Below the pieces are notes generated by a model. That model ran no database searches and was not told where the DNA came from. It saw nothing but the letters and a program-made list of their open reading frames with translations. The translations under genes and the position numbers were made by a program. From positions 1 to 60,719 of the forward strand of contig JAQTLN010000025.1 in assembly GCA_028714875.1 (NCBI GenBank): a DNA stretch of 60,719 nucleotides, in the 5' to 3' direction. Source of the DNA: Gallionellaceae bacterium. GTDB lineage: Bacteria > Pseudomonadota > Gammaproteobacteria > Burkholderiales > Thiobacillaceae. This document shows, in pieces, positions 7,699-17,280 of the stretch. Each line of letters starts with the position of its first letter. The first letter of the stretch is position 1.

Positions 7699-7812
7699 GC
7701 GGTGTTCCTCCAGGGCGCCTTTATTCGGCATGTTTTCCGTCGAGCATTTCCTGCGAATTCTGGCGGGCACTCTAGCATAAAACCCCTGTTTTACAGGGGA
7801 GACGCCACGCTT

Positions 7813-8628
7813 TCAGCGGCGCTGGCAGTGTGGACAGAAGCAGGTGGCGCGCGCGCCCTGGCGCAGGGTTCTGATGGGGGTGCCGCAGATCGCGCAGGGT
7901 TGTCCGGCGCGACCATAGACGCGATAGGTTTGCTGGAACCAGCCCGGGCTGCCATGGCTATCCACGAAATCGCGCAGGGTGCTGCCGCCCGCCTCAATGG
8001 CGCGCGTGAGAATTTCCTTGATGGCGGCGGCCAGACGCGCGCAACGTGGCCGGGACAGGCCGCCGGCGCGGATGCGCGGGTCGATGCCGGCATGGAACAG
8101 GGCTTCATTGGCGTAAATGTTGCCCACGCCCACCAATAAATGGGCATCCATGATGATCTGCTTGATCGCGCTGGAGCGTCCCTGGCACAGGGCGTGCAGG
8201 TGAGGGCCATTGAACGCGTCGGACAGAGGCTCCACGCCCAGCGCGGCAATGAGCGGGTGGGTGGCGGGGTCGCGACTCCATAACAATGCGCCGAAGCGGC
8301 GCGGGTCGTGATAACGCAAGATCTGGCCGTCATCCAGCAAGAGGTCGATATGGTCGTGTTTCCGCAAGGGGGTGTCGGCCGGCAGCAGCCGCAAGTTTCC
8401 GGACATGCCCAGGTGGAAGATAAGCCAGCCGTCATCCAGTCGCATGAGCAGGTATTTGCCGCGCCGCCGCAGGTCGAGTATCCGGCGGCCGCGTATACGC
8501 TCGTCCAGGTCAGCCGGCACCGGCCAGCGCAAACGTGCTTCGCGTATGACGGCGGCGACAAAACAACGCCCGCTCAAATGAGGGGCGAGGCCGCGTCGCA
8601 CGGTTTCAACTTCGGGTAGTTCGGGCAT
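7813..8628 (-). CDS. mutM: Formamidopyrimidine-DNA glycosylase
   Basis: 271 residues, the standard Fpg length. It removes 8-oxoguanine and ring-opened purines and then nicks by beta/delta elimination. Mature N-terminal P2 and E3 come from MPELPEVET, which fixes the start at 8628; the longer frame upstream is ignored. The C terminus has the zinc finger CAIC...CFCPHC (about 245-268) that inserts into DNA. It is divergent from the TPR lipoprotein gene, as in many betaproteobacteria. Confidence 0.97.
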   Translation of the reverse strand: MPELPEVETVRRGLAPHLSGRCFVAAVIREARLRWPVPADLDERIRGRRILDLRRRGKYLLMRLDDGWLIFHLGMSGNLRLLPADTPLRKHDHIDLLLDDGQILRYHDPRRFGALLWSRDPATHPLIAALGVEPLSDAFNGPHLHALCQGRSSAIKQIIMDAHLLVGVGNIYANEALFHAGIDPRIRAGGLSRPRCARLAAAIKEILTRAIEAGGSTLRDFVDSHGSPGWFQQTYRVYGRAGQPCAICGTPIRTLRQGARATCFCPHCQRR

Positions 8629-8671
8629 GGGACGAGGCAGTGTTCGTGAGGGGGCGTGGTTTATCGCTTGG

Positions 8672-8738
8672 GTAGGGCGGATGCCCGAAGGGCGATCCGC
8701 CACGTATTTCAGCGGAACCGCTTCGCGTTCCGCCCTAC
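8672..8738. repeat. GTAG-headed inverted palindrome pair, copy 2
   Basis: Both ends start (outward) with GTAGGGCGGA. The left half folds as GGCGGAT/ATCCGCC and the right half as GGCGGAA with a TTCCGC complement. It lies between the divergent mutM and TPR genes. The stem sequence differs from copies 1, 4 and 5 but the GTAG heads and architecture are shared. Confidence 0.6.
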
Positions 8739-8799
8739 GCGCTTTGCCCATATTATGCCGGGCCAGCATAATGTCTCGACGCTCCCCGGATTTTCAGCC

Positions 8800-10506
8800 A
8801 TGAACCTCAAGCCCCTGACCGCCACACTCATCGCGTTTTCGCTCTCCGCCTGCGCCCAGTCGCAGGTCGTGGTCGCGCCGGCGCCGCTTCCCGTCACGGC
8901 CAAGCCGGCGAATACGGGCCTGACCAGCCAGGTGCTGTATCAGATATTGCTCGGCGAGATTGCCAGCCAACGCGGTGAGTTGCGGCTCTCCGCCGAAGCC
9001 TATGCGGATCTGGCGGCCAAGACGCGAGATGCGCGTATCGCGCAACGCGCGGTCGAATTGGCGCAGTACGCGCGCCAGCCCGCGATGGCCTTGCGTAATG
9101 CCCAGCTCTGGCGGGAACTGGAGCCGAATTCCATAAAGGCGATTCAGAATCTGGCCTCGCTATTACTGGCCAATGGCCGGGTCAAGGAGGCCAAGCCACA
9201 TCTGGAGGCCTGGTTGAAGGCTGGCAACAGCACCGACGTCTTCCCCCAGTTGCATGCGTTGTTCGCGCGCCAGAAGAACAAACAGGCCGCGCTGGATCTG
9301 GTTTCCGAGCTGGCCACGGCCTATCCCGCCCTGCCGGAAGCGAGTTTCGCCGTCGCTCAGGTCGCCATGCAGGCAGACCAGATGCCACGCGCCCTGGTCG
9401 CGCTGGATGAGGCGTTGCGTCTGCGGCCGCAATGGGAGACGGCGGCGCTGTTCAAGGCCCAGGCCTTGCTGAAGAAGGACGGAGAGTCCGCCGCGCAGGC
9501 TTATCTGAGCGATTTTCTGAAAGCCAATCCCGATGCGCGTGAGGTGCGCCTGGCCTATGCCAAACAATTGGCGCGTGGCGGGCGTTTTGTCGAGTCACGG
9601 GTTGAATTTGAACGCCTGACGCGGGACGCGCCGAACAATCCGGACGCGCATTTCACGCTGGGCCTGATCGCCATGCAGACCAATGATCTGGCCAGCGCGC
9701 GTAGCGCATTTCTCAAGGCGCTCGAACTTGGGCATCCGGAGGCGGGGAGCGTGCGCTATTACCTGGGGCAATTGGCCGAGGCGGAAAATCAGTTCGACGC
9801 CGCGCTGAAGTGGTATCAGCAGTGTGATGACGGGCGCCATCGCTTCGCGGCCCAGTTGCGCGTCGCCGCCATGTTGAGCCGTCTCGGCCGGCTTCAGGAG
9901 GCGCGTGATTGGCTGGCCGGTCTAAGCGCCGGAGACGATGCCGAGCGTATTCAGGTGGTGCAGACCGAGGCATTGCTCTTGCGTGATGCCAAGAACTACC
10001 CGGCGGTATTCGAGGTGCTCAGTCGCGCGCTGGAGAAAATGCCCGACACGCCGGAGTTGCTCTACGACCGCGCCATGGTGGCGGAAAAACTGAATCGCCT
10101 GGATGTGCTGGAACAGGATCTGCGCCGCCTGATCAAGTTGAAGCCGGAACATGCCCATGCCTACAACGCCCTGGGCTACACCCTGGCGGATCGCACCAAT
10201 CGTCTGCCGGAAGCAGTCGATTTACTGAATCAGGCGCTGAAGCTCTCGCCGGATGATCCTTTCATCCTGGACAGCATGGGCTGGGCACTGCTCAAGCTCA
10301 AACGCTTGCCGGAAGCGATCGATCATCTGCGGCGTGCCTACAACAGCAAGCCCGATCCCGAGATTGCCGCGCACCTGGGCGAAGCGCTCTGGTTGAAGAA
10401 TGGCAAGGGTGACCGCGATGAAGCCCGCCGCGTCTGGCAGGGTTCACTCAAGGTCAACCCCGATAATGAGAGCCTGCGCGAAGTCGTTTCGCGTCTGACG
10501 CCTTGA
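8800..10506 (+). CDS. TPR-repeat outer-membrane lipoprotein
   Basis: 568 residues from ATG 8800; the upstream extension runs through a repeat and is not credible. The signal peptide ends in lipobox LSAC (C17), so it is lipid-anchored. The body is a near-continuous solenoid of tetratricopeptide repeats; clear units include a stretch near LRPQWETAALFKAQALL and AYNALGYTLAD. TPR scaffolds bind proteins, often in envelope assembly. The next gene is lolB, overlapping by four bases, so a role connected with lipoprotein or envelope biogenesis is plausible but unproven. Confidence 0.85.
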   Translation: MNLKPLTATLIAFSLSACAQSQVVVAPAPLPVTAKPANTGLTSQVLYQILLGEIASQRGELRLSAEAYADLAAKTRDARIAQRAVELAQYARQPAMALRNAQLWRELEPNSIKAIQNLASLLLANGRVKEAKPHLEAWLKAGNSTDVFPQLHALFARQKNKQAALDLVSELATAYPALPEASFAVAQVAMQADQMPRALVALDEALRLRPQWETAALFKAQALLKKDGESAAQAYLSDFLKANPDAREVRLAYAKQLARGGRFVESRVEFERLTRDAPNNPDAHFTLGLIAMQTNDLASARSAFLKALELGHPEAGSVRYYLGQLAEAENQFDAALKWYQQCDDGRHRFAAQLRVAAMLSRLGRLQEARDWLAGLSAGDDAERIQVVQTEALLLRDAKNYPAVFEVLSRALEKMPDTPELLYDRAMVAEKLNRLDVLEQDLRRLIKLKPEHAHAYNALGYTLADRTNRLPEAVDLLNQALKLSPDDPFILDSMGWALLKLKRLPEAIDHLRRAYNSKPDPEIAAHLGEALWLKNGKGDRDEARRVWQGSLKVNPDNESLREVVSRLTP

Positions 10507-11096
10507 GTTTCAAGCTCGGACTGCCCTGGTTGCTGGTGGGCTTGCTGGCGGCCTGTGCCGAATTACCGGGCTTCCAGCCAGCGCCACCTCCGCTGGTTCT
10601 GCCGGCGCCTCCCAGTGCTTTTCGTCTGGAAGGGCGGGTATCACTCAAGGCCAATGAGGAATCCTTCTCCGGCGGCATGACCTGGCGACATGCCGCGGTA
10701 CAACAGGAGCTATTGCTGAGTACCCCGCTTGGTCAGGGCGTGGCGGAGTTGCGTGGTGATGAGCAGGGTGTCGAACTGCGTGATTCCGAAGGTCGCCTGA
10801 GCCGCGCCGCGGATGCGGAAGCCCTGGTGCGCCAGGCGATGGGCTTGACCTTGCCGCTCAAGGGCTTGGTCTGGTGGGTGGTCGGCAACCCGCGGCCGGG
10901 TGTGCCCTATCAGGCGGAAGCTGATGCCGAGGGCCGGTTGGCGTTATTGAAGCAGGATGGCTGGCGCATCGAGTTTTCCCGCTACGCCCGGACTGGGGGC
11001 CACTATCTCCCCGGCAAGTTGGTGGCCCGTCACGCCGATGATCTGGAAATCCGGCTGGTCGTGGATCAATGGGATTTGAGCGGGGCGCGACCGTGA
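10503..11096 (+). CDS. lolB: Outer-membrane lipoprotein receptor LolB
   Basis: 197 residues. LolB accepts lipoproteins from LolA and inserts them in the outer membrane; it is itself a lipoprotein (lipobox LAAC, about residue 18). The start is TTG at 10503, overlapping the TGA of the TPR gene; no ATG fits ahead of the signal peptide. The body (LEGRVSLKANEESFSGGMTWRH, ending DLEIRLVVDQWDL) matches the LolB beta-barrel pattern. It sits between the TPR lipoprotein and ispE, the usual lolB-ispE order. Confidence 0.88.
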   Translation: MSFKLGLPWLLVGLLAACAELPGFQPAPPPLVLPAPPSAFRLEGRVSLKANEESFSGGMTWRHAAVQQELLLSTPLGQGVAELRGDEQGVELRDSEGRLSRAADAEALVRQAMGLTLPLKGLVWWVVGNPRPGVPYQAEADAEGRLALLKQDGWRIEFSRYARTGGHYLPGKLVARHADDLEIRLVVDQWDLSGARP

Positions 11097-11947
11097 CGCT
11101 TCCGGTTTCCATTTATCCGGCGCCGGCCAAGCTGAACCTGTTCCTGCATGTGGTGGGGCGGCGGCCGGACGGCTACCACCTGCTGCAAAGTGTGTTCCGC
11201 TTTCTCGATTACGGCGACAGCCTGGATATTCAGGTGCGTGGCGACGGCGAGATTCGCCTGCTTGCCCCCCTCCCCGGTGTCGCTCCGGAGCAGGACTTGT
11301 GCTGGCGCGCCGCCCGTCTGTTACAGCGGCACAGTGGCTGCCGCTTCGGCGTGGATATCCGCCTGATCAAGCGGCTACCCATGGGCGGCGGACTTGGCGG
11401 CGGCAGTTCCGATGCCGCCACGGTGCTGCTGGCGCTGAATCGGCTCTGGCGGCTGGATTTGCCCAGGAGCACCTTGATGGAACTGGGGCTGCGCCTGGGC
11501 GCGGACGTGCCGGTATTCGTATTCGGTCGTTCCGCCTTTGCCGAAGGGGTGGGTGAAATACTCACGCCCTGGGCGCCGGCGCCGGCTACTTACCTGGTGT
11601 TGACCCCGCCCGTGCATGTGGCGACCCCAAGTATCTTTAGCGATCCGGGATTGACACGAAATACGCCCTCCGTCAGAATCGCGGCCCTCTTGGATGGCTA
11701 TGGGCACAACGATCTTGAGCCGATAGCTTGCGCGCAACACCCCGAGGTCGCCGAGTACCTCGCCTGGATAAAACCTTACGGGGATGCGCGTATGACGGGT
11801 TCGGGCGCCTGTGTTTTCGTGGCGTTTCGCGAGCGGGTTCAGGCGGTAGCGGCGTTGGCCGGCATTCGCGCTGAGCACGGCGATCAAGTAGATGGTTTTG
11901 TTGCCGATGGCATGGATCAGCACCCGCTTCACGCTTTTGCTGATTGA
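11093..11947 (+). CDS. ispE: 4-diphosphocytidyl-2-C-methyl-D-erythritol kinase
   Basis: 284 residues from GTG 11093, whose GTGA overlaps the lolB stop; ATG 11069 would add eight residues. It phosphorylates CDP-methylerythritol in the MEP isoprenoid pathway. GHMP-kinase features: PAPAKLNLFLHV near the start with the catalytic Lys/Asn, the ATP loop PMGGGLGGGSSDAA (about 97-110), and MTGSGACVF near the C terminus. tRNA-Gln follows within 20 bases. Confidence 0.95.
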   Translation: MTLPVSIYPAPAKLNLFLHVVGRRPDGYHLLQSVFRFLDYGDSLDIQVRGDGEIRLLAPLPGVAPEQDLCWRAARLLQRHSGCRFGVDIRLIKRLPMGGGLGGGSSDAATVLLALNRLWRLDLPRSTLMELGLRLGADVPVFVFGRSAFAEGVGEILTPWAPAPATYLVLTPPVHVATPSIFSDPGLTRNTPSVRIAALLDGYGHNDLEPIACAQHPEVAEYLAWIKPYGDARMTGSGACVFVAFRERVQAVAALAGIRAEHGDQVDGFVADGMDQHPLHAFAD

Positions 11948-11964
11948 TGTGCGTCGGTTGAATT

Positions 11965-12039
11965 TGGGGAGTCGCCAAGTGGTAAGGCACCGGATTTTGA
12001 TTCCGGCATTCGTAGGTTCGATCCCTACCTCCCCAGCCA
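11965..12039 (+). tRNA. tRNA-Gln (anticodon UUG)
   Basis: 75 nt with a 7-bp acceptor (TGGGGAG/CTCCCCA), discriminator G and encoded CCA. The anticodon loop reads TTTTGAT with anticodon TTG, and the T arm is GTAGG TTCGATC CCTAC. It lies between ispE and prs as in many beta- and gammaproteobacteria. Confidence 0.96.
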
Positions 12040-12081
12040 TACAAGGTTCGCGCGGAGCTTTTGCTCTGGCGGGCAAACGGG

Positions 12082-12110
12082 GCGTGCAGCGTTAGGCTGC
12101 ACGCTTTTTT
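12082..12110 (+). terminator. Intrinsic terminator after tRNA-Gln
   Basis: A 9-bp perfect stem (GCGTGCAGC/GCTGCACGC), 5-base loop, then six T residues. It ends the ispE-tRNA-Gln transcript, so prs probably has its own promoter. Confidence 0.9.
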
Positions 12111-12147
12111 ATTTGTTGACCTGAACATGAGTGCCAGTGGGGTGCTG

Positions 12148-12182
12148 ATGGCGGGAGCTGCTGATGGCAGGGGTTGCTGATG
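12148..12182 (+). promoter_or_regulatory. Triplicated translation-start region of prs
   Basis: GCTGATGGC occurs three times at an exact 16-base period, placing ATG at 12148, 12164 and 12180, each in a different frame and the first two each followed by a purine-rich GGGAG/AGGGG stretch. The first ATG opens a 10-codon frame whose TGA overlaps the prs ATG as TGATG, so a leader peptide could be coupled to prs translation. Confidence 0.4.
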
Positions 12183-13130
12183 GCATATGACAGCTTGATG
12201 GTGTTCACCGGCAATGCGCATCCCAAGCTTGCCGAGGATGTGGTGCGCTACCTCAATATCAGCATGGGGCGCGCGACCGTTGGCCGCTTTTCCGATGGCG
12301 AAGTGAATGTGGAAATCATGGAAAACGTGCGCGGCAAGGACGTGTTCGTGCTCCAGTCCACCTGTTCGCCCACCAATGACAGCCTGATGGAAATCATGTT
12401 GATGGTGGACGCCCTGCGCCGCGCTTCCGCCGGACGCATCACCGCCGCCATTCCCTATCTCGGTTATGCCCGCCAGGATCGCCGTGTGCGTTCCGCGCGC
12501 GTGCCCATCACGGCTCGTGTGGTTGCCGACATGCTCACCGTGGTTGGGGTCAATCGGGTGCTGACCATGGATCTGCACTCTGACCAGATCCAGGGTTTCT
12601 TCGATATTCCAGTCGACAACATCTATTCCACGCCCATTCTGATGGGCGACATCTGGAAGCAGAACTACGACAACCTGATGGTGGTTTCCCCCGACGTGGG
12701 CGGTGTGGTGCGCGCGCGCGCTGTCGCCAAGCGCCTGGAGTGCGAACTCGCCATCATCGACAAACGCCGTCCCAAGCCCAATGTCGCCAAGGTGATGAAC
12801 ATCATCGGTGATGTGAAAGATCGCACCTGCCTGATCATGGACGACATGGTCGATACCGCGAATACCCTATGCGAAGCCGCCAATGCCCTCAAGGCCAACG
12901 GCGCCCGGCGCGTGATCGCCTACTGCACGCACGCCGTGTTGTCTGGCAGCGCGGTGGAGCGGGTCAGCAATTCGGCGCTCGACGAACTGGTCGTGACCGA
13001 CACCATTCCGCTGCGCGACGATGCCAAGGCCAGCCCTCGCATCCGCCAACTGTCGGTCGCGAATCTGATGGCGGAAACCATCCGCCGTATCAGCGATGAA
13101 GATTCCGTGAGCTCGCTGTTCAGCGAATAG
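12180..13130 (+). CDS. prs: Ribose-phosphate pyrophosphokinase
   Basis: 316 residues from ATG 12180 (AGGGG six bases upstream). It makes PRPP from ribose 5-phosphate and ATP for nucleotide, His, Trp and NAD synthesis. Visible motifs: [10 protein letters not shown] near the N terminus, the flexible catalytic loop YARQDRR (about 95-101), and the PRPP-binding loop [11 protein letters not shown] (about 220-230). Length equals E. coli Prs within one residue. The preceding 16-nt repeats may affect initiation. A terminator follows before rplY. Confidence 0.97.
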   Translation: MAYDSLMVFTGNAHPKLAEDVVRYLNISMGRATVGRFSDGEVNVEIMENVRGKDVFVLQSTCSPTNDSLMEIMLMVDALRRASAGRITAAIPYLGYARQDRRVRSARVPITARVVADMLTVVGVNRVLTMDLHSDQIQGFFDIPVDNIYSTPILMGDIWKQNYDNLMVVSPDVGGVVRARAVAKRLECELAIIDKRRPKPNVAKVMNIIGDVKDRTCLIMDDMVDTANTLCEAANALKANGARRVIAYCTHAVLSGSAVERVSNSALDELVVTDTIPLRDDAKASPRIRQLSVANLMAETIRRISDEDSVSSLFSE

Positions 13131-13145
13131 CGAGCCCACGTAGCT

Positions 13146-13177
13146 GGGCCGACCTGGTCGCGGGCGGCCCTTTTTTT
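13146..13177 (+). terminator. Terminator/attenuator between prs and rplY
   Basis: GGGCCG and CGGCCC pair across a 13-base loop, followed by seven T residues. A competing 5-bp stem (GCCCA 13134-13138 with TGGGC 13145-13149) would use the same 5' arm, so it may be an attenuator. Confidence 0.75.
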
Positions 13178-13194
13178 ACCTCAAGGAGCAAGAC

Positions 13195-13803
13195 ATGCAA
13201 ATCGAAATCAACGCCGTCAAGCGTGACACCCAGGGCACCGGAGCGAGCCGCCGCCTGCGTCGCGCCGGCCGGGTTCCCGGCATCGTTTATGGCGCGGGCA
13301 AGGATGCCCAGTCCGTGGACTTCGACCACAAGGAACTCTACTTCGGCCTCAAGAACGAAGCTTTCCATTCTTCCGTGCTGACCCTCAATCTGGATGGCGT
13401 CAAGGAATCCGTGTTGCTGCGTGATTTCCAGATGCACCCGTACAAGCCGTTCTTGCAACACGTCGATTTTCAGCGTGTCGATGCCACCCATAAGATCCAT
13501 GTCAAAGTGCCGCTGCACTTCATCAATGCCGACACCGCGCCCGGCGTGAAGAAATCCGGCGGCATGGTCAGTCACGTCTCCACGGAAGTGGAAGTGACCT
13601 GTCTGCCGGCCGATCTGCCCGAGTTTGTCGAGGTGGACATCAACGACCTGACCGCCGACGAAGCAATCCATATGTCGCATCTGAAGCTGCCCCAGGGCGT
13701 GGAATTGTCCGGCCTGCACGGTGAAGATCCCGTCGTGGCAACCATCCTGCTCACCAAGGCGGTGGTGGAAGAAGAGGGTGAGGGCGCGACTCCCGCCGCC
13801 TGA
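13195..13803 (+). CDS. rplY: Ribosomal protein bL25, long (CTC) form
   Basis: 202 residues: the 5S rRNA-binding bL25 domain (about 1-92; [15 protein letters not shown] near the start) plus the C-terminal beta domain of the CTC/TL5 type, ending in an acidic, Ala-rich tail. AAGGAG precedes the ATG. It lies between prs and pth, the usual order. Confidence 0.95.
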   Translation: MQIEINAVKRDTQGTGASRRLRRAGRVPGIVYGAGKDAQSVDFDHKELYFGLKNEAFHSSVLTLNLDGVKESVLLRDFQMHPYKPFLQHVDFQRVDATHKIHVKVPLHFINADTAPGVKKSGGMVSHVSTEVEVTCLPADLPEFVEVDINDLTADEAIHMSHLKLPQGVELSGLHGEDPVVATILLTKAVVEEEGEGATPAA

Positions 13804-13823
13804 GGCTGATTCAAGGCAGAGTC

Positions 13824-14435
13824 GTGCAGACTCCCCCAAGATTGGTCGTCGGCCTCGGCAATCCCGGCGCCGACTATTCCGAAACCCGGCACAACGCCGG
13901 GTTTTGGTTTTGTGAGCGTCTGGCGCGTGAGCTGGATACCCGCTTCGCCATCGAGTCGCGTTTTCACGGTCGTGTGGCACAGGCCAGAGCTGTCGCTATC
14001 TGGTTGTTGCAGCCACAGACCTTCATGAATCGTTCCGGCCAGTCGGTCGGCGCCTTCATTCGCTTTCATCGCATCCCGCCCGGCGAAATACTGGTCGTGC
14101 ACGATGAGCTGGATATCCCACCGGGTGACCTGCGCCTGAAATTCGGCGGCGGTCTGGGCGGTCATAATGGCCTCAAGGACATCACCGCCCATCTCGGTAC
14201 CCAAGATTACTGGCGCTTGCGCATCGGCATCGGCCATCCGGGTGACCGCAACGAAGTGGCCAATTACGTGCTCAAGCCACCGCGTCGCGAGGAACAGGAG
14301 CAGATCGACGGCGCCCTTGATCGCGCCCTGCTGGCCTGGCCGCTGATCGCCAAGGGCGATTGGAACGCGGCGCTCAATTCCGTGAACACTCGGCACACCA
14401 AACCCAAAACACCAGCATCACCGGAGAAGACATGA
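13824..14435 (+). CDS. pth: Peptidyl-tRNA hydrolase
   Basis: 203 residues from GTG 13824. It frees stalled peptidyl-tRNAs. Family motifs: LVVGLGNPG with N13, HNAGF with the catalytic H23, [10 protein letters not shown], and [27 protein letters not shown] with the activating Asp. It overlaps ychF by four bases (ATGA). The GTG start is chosen because the frame cannot begin later without losing the first beta strand. Confidence 0.95.
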   Translation: MQTPPRLVVGLGNPGADYSETRHNAGFWFCERLARELDTRFAIESRFHGRVAQARAVAIWLLQPQTFMNRSGQSVGAFIRFHRIPPGEILVVHDELDIPPGDLRLKFGGGLGGHNGLKDITAHLGTQDYWRLRIGIGHPGDRNEVANYVLKPPRREEQEQIDGALDRALLAWPLIAKGDWNAALNSVNTRHTKPKTPASPEKT

Positions 14436-15523
14436 GCCTGAAATGCGGCATCGTCGGCCTGCCCAACGTCGGCAAATCCACCCTGTTCAACGCGCTCACC
14501 AAGGCGGGCATCGCGGCCGAAAACTACCCTTTCTGCACCATCGAGCCCAATGTCGGCATCGTCGAAGTGCCGGACCCGCGCATGGGACAACTGGCCGAAA
14601 TCGTCAAACCGCAACGCATGGTTCCGGCCATCGTCGAGTTCGTCGACATCGCCGGCTTGGTGGCGGGGGCATCCAAAGGCGAAGGCCTGGGCAACCAGTT
14701 CCTAGCCAATATTCGCGAGACCGACGCCATCGTCAACGTGGTGCGTTGTTTCGAGGATGAAAACGTGGTGCACGTGGCGGGTCGCGTCGACCCGATCTCC
14801 GACATCGAAGTCATCATCACCGAACTGGCGCTGGCCGACCTCGCCACGGTCGAGAAGGCGCATCACCGCGACAGCAAGAAAGCGCGCGCCGGTGACAAGG
14901 AGGCCATCAAACTGATCGCCCTCTATGACAAGTTGCTGCCGCATCTGAACGAAGCCAAGCCGGTGCGCAGCCTGAAGCTGCCGGATGACGACAAGGAATT
15001 GCTCGCGCCACTCTGCCTGATGACCATCAAGCCCGCCATGTACGTGGCCAACGTCGCCGAAGATGGCTTCGAGAACAACCCCCATCTGGATCGCCTGCAT
15101 CAGATAGCGGACGCGGAACATGCGCCGGTGGTTGCCGTCTGCGCCGCCATCGAGGCGGAAATCGCCGCGCTCGACGATGCCGACAAGCTGGAGTTTCTCG
15201 AATCGATGGGCTTGCACGAACCCGGTCTTGATCGCCTGATTCGCGCCGCCTACGATCTGCTTGGCCTGCAAACCTATTTCACCGCCGGCGTGAAGGAAGT
15301 GCGCGCCTGGACCATCCACAAGGGTGATACCGCGCCACAGGCGGCCGGTGTCATACATACCGACTTCGAACGCGGCTTTATCCGCGCCCAGACCATCGCC
15401 TTCGATGACTTCATTGCCTACAAGGGTGAACAGGGCGCCAAGGAGGCCGGCAAGATGCGCTCGGAAGGCAAGGAATACGTGGTCAAAGATGGCGATGTTC
15501 TGAATTTCTTGTTCAATGTGTGA
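14432..15523 (+). CDS. ychF: Redox-regulated ATPase YchF
   Basis: 363 residues from ATG 14432, overlapping the pth stop; GGAG lies seven bases upstream. An Obg-related P-loop protein that binds ATP rather than GTP. G1 [14 protein letters not shown] near the start, switch region [17 protein letters not shown] for G3, and a C-terminal TGS domain (about 280-363). Translation- and stress-related. The pth-ychF pairing is widely conserved. Confidence 0.95.
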   Translation: MSLKCGIVGLPNVGKSTLFNALTKAGIAAENYPFCTIEPNVGIVEVPDPRMGQLAEIVKPQRMVPAIVEFVDIAGLVAGASKGEGLGNQFLANIRETDAIVNVVRCFEDENVVHVAGRVDPISDIEVIITELALADLATVEKAHHRDSKKARAGDKEAIKLIALYDKLLPHLNEAKPVRSLKLPDDDKELLAPLCLMTIKPAMYVANVAEDGFENNPHLDRLHQIADAEHAPVVAVCAAIEAEIAALDDADKLEFLESMGLHEPGLDRLIRAAYDLLGLQTYFTAGVKEVRAWTIHKGDTAPQAAGVIHTDFERGFIRAQTIAFDDFIAYKGEQGAKEAGKMRSEGKEYVVKDGDVLNFLFNV

Positions 15524-15552
15524 TTGACAAGATATTCGAAGATGGGAATAAT
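15524..15552 (+). promoter_or_regulatory. Sigma-70 promoter of the tRNA-tuf cluster
   Basis: TTGACA at 15524-15529 is a perfect -35, followed by a 17-base spacer and AATAAT at 15547-15552 (five of six to consensus). The predicted start is about 15559, six bases before tRNA-Tyr. A strong stable-RNA-type promoter directly after the ychF stop. Confidence 0.8.
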
Positions 15553-15564
15553 GCCGCGCTTTCC

Positions 15565-15649
15565 GGTGGGGTACCCAAGCGGTCAACGGGATCAGACTGT
15601 AAATCTGACGGCTCTGCCTTCGAAGGTTCGAATCCTTCCCCCACCACCA
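15565..15649 (+). tRNA. tRNA-Tyr (anticodon GUA)
   Basis: 85-nt class II tRNA with a long variable arm, acceptor GGTGGGG/CCCCACC, anticodon loop CTGTAAA and encoded CCA. First gene of the Tyr-Gly-Thr-tuf unit. Confidence 0.96.
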
Positions 15650-15664
15650 GGTTTCTCCGGTTTT

Positions 15665-15696
15665 TTTACCGCGCAACCTGAGGGTTGTGCGGTAAA
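15665..15696 (+). other. Intercistronic hairpin between tRNA-Tyr and tRNA-Gly
   Basis: A 14-bp stem with one G-U pair and a 4-base loop fills the whole gap between the two tRNAs. The T-run lies on its 5' side, so it is not a forward terminator; it is probably a processing signal. Confidence 0.5.
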
Positions 15697-15770
15697 GCGG
15701 GTGTAGTTCAATGGTAGAACCCCAGCCTTCCAAGCTGATGACGCGGGTTCGATTCCCGCTACCCGCTCCA
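15697..15770 (+). tRNA. tRNA-Gly (anticodon UCC)
   Basis: 74 nt with acceptor GCGGGTG/TACCCGC, anticodon loop CTTCCAA, T arm GCGGG/CCCGC and encoded CCA. Confidence 0.96.
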
Positions 15771-15810
15771 GTTTGGATAGTGGTTGGCAGTTGGTTGTAT
15801 TGAATGTTTC

Positions 15811-15885
<75 letters not shown>

Positions 15886-15938
15886 GTTAATTTGTGATGC
15901 TTAATTTTGTTGATCCGATATTTGCTAGGGGATAGACG

Positions 15939-17129
15939 ATGGCCAAGGAAAAATTTGCGCGTACGAAGCCGCACGTGAACGTTGGGACGATTGGACACGT
16001 TGACCACGGCAAGACGACGCTGACAGCAGCGATCACCACGATACTGTCGAAGAAGTTCGGCGGTGCCGCGAAGAACTACGCGGACATCGACTCCGCGCCG
16101 GAAGAGAAAGCGCGCGGCATCACCATCAATACCGCGCACGTCGAGTACGAGACCGAGAACCGTCACTACGCGCACGTCGACTGTCCCGGCCACGCCGATT
16201 ATGTGAAAAACATGATCACGGGCGCCGCGCAGATGGATGGCGCGATCCTGGTGGTGTCCGCCGCAGACGGCCCGATGCCGCAGACTCGCGAGCACATCCT
16301 GCTCGCCCGTCAGGTTGGCGTGCCCTACATCATTGTCTACATGAACAAGGCCGACATGGTCGACGACGCCGAGCTGCTCGAACTCGTTGAAATGGAAGTG
16401 CGTGAATTGCTCAGCAAATACGACTTCCCGGGTGACGACACCCCCATCATCATCGGCTCCGCCCTGAAAGCCCTGGAAGGCGACACCAGCGACATCGGCG
16501 AGCCCAGCATCTTCAGGCTGGCCGACGCACTCGACAGCTACATCCCCATGCCCGAGCGCGCGGTGGACAAGCCCTTCCTGATGCCCGTGGAAGACGTATT
16601 CTCCATCTCTGGCCGCGGCACCGTGGTGACCGGCCGTGTTGAGCGCGGCATCGTCAAGGTTGGCGAAGAAATCGAAATCGTCGGCATCAAGCCCACGGTC
16701 AAGACCATCTGCACCGGCGTGGAAATGTTCCGCAAGCTGCTCGACCAAGGTCAGGCCGGCGACAACATCGGCGCCCTGCTGCGCGGCACCAAGCGTGAAG
16801 ACGTCGAGCGTGGCCAGGTGCTGGCCAAGCCCGGCAGCATCACCCCGCACACCAAGTTCAGCGCCGAGATCTACGTGCTGAGCAAGGATGAAGGCGGTCG
16901 CCACACCCCGTTCTTCAATGGCTATCGTCCCCAGTTCTATTTCCGCACCACCGACGTGACCGGCGCGATCGAATTGCCGGCCGGCACCGAGATGGTCATG
17001 CCCGGCGACAACGTCTCGATCACGGCGGCGCTGATCGCCCCGATCGCGATGGAAGAAGGTCTGCGCTTCGCCATTCGCGAAGGTGGCCGTACCGTCGGCG
17101 CCGGCGTGGTCGCGAAAGTCATCGAGTAA
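15939..17129 (+). CDS. tuf: Elongation factor Tu, copy 1
   Basis: 396 residues. It delivers aminoacyl-tRNA to the ribosome as a GTP complex. G1 [10 protein letters not shown]3 DCPGHADY and G4 NKADMVD are present, followed by the two beta-barrel domains. AGGGGAT precedes the ATG. The only base difference I noted from the copy at 32561-33751 is synonymous (C at 17039, T at 33661), and similarity stops at the start and stop codons, as expected from gene conversion. Confidence 0.99.
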   Translation: MAKEKFARTKPHVNVGTIGHVDHGKTTLTAAITTILSKKFGGAAKNYADIDSAPEEKARGITINTAHVEYETENRHYAHVDCPGHADYVKNMITGAAQMDGAILVVSAADGPMPQTREHILLARQVGVPYIIVYMNKADMVDDAELLELVEMEVRELLSKYDFPGDDTPIIIGSALKALEGDTSDIGEPSIFRLADALDSYIPMPERAVDKPFLMPVEDVFSISGRGTVVTGRVERGIVKVGEEIEIVGIKPTVKTICTGVEMFRKLLDQGQAGDNIGALLRGTKREDVERGQVLAKPGSITPHTKFSAEIYVLSKDEGGRHTPFFNGYRPQFYFRTTDVTGAIELPAGTEMVMPGDNVSITAALIAPIAMEEGLRFAIREGGRTVGAGVVAKVIE

Positions 17130-17146
17130 AAGCAAGACCCGGTGGG

Positions 17147-17180
17147 AAAAGGCGGTTGCGCAAGCGCCGCCTTTTCTTGT
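17147..17180 (+). terminator. Terminator after tuf copy 1
   Basis: AAAAGGCGG pairs with CCGCCTTTT across an 11-base loop, and the 3' arm itself supplies the T tract. It lies 10 bases upstream of tRNA-Trp, so some readthrough must feed tRNA-Trp unless a promoter is hidden here. Confidence 0.8.
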
Positions 17181-17190
17181 CGGTAAGTAC

Positions 17191-17266
17191 AGGCCAGTAG
17201 CTCAATTGGCAGAGCGTCGGTCTCCAAAACCGAAGGTTGGGGGTTCGACACCCTCCTGGCCTGCCA
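17191..17266 (+). tRNA. tRNA-Trp (anticodon CCA)
   Basis: 76 nt with acceptor AGGCCAG/CTGGCCT, anticodon loop CTCCAAA and encoded CCA. It lies between tuf and secE, as in most proteobacteria. Confidence 0.96.
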
Positions 17267-17280
17267 CAACATAAAACTGT

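Noticed and set aside
8656-8799. N-terminal extension of the TPR lipoprotein
   Set aside because: It translates the GTAG-headed repeat and would bury the lipoprotein signal peptide; start placed at 8800.
17156-17188. Promoter for tRNA-Trp with -35 TTGCGC in the tuf terminator loop
   Set aside because: No acceptable -10 at 16-18 bases; readthrough from tuf is simpler.
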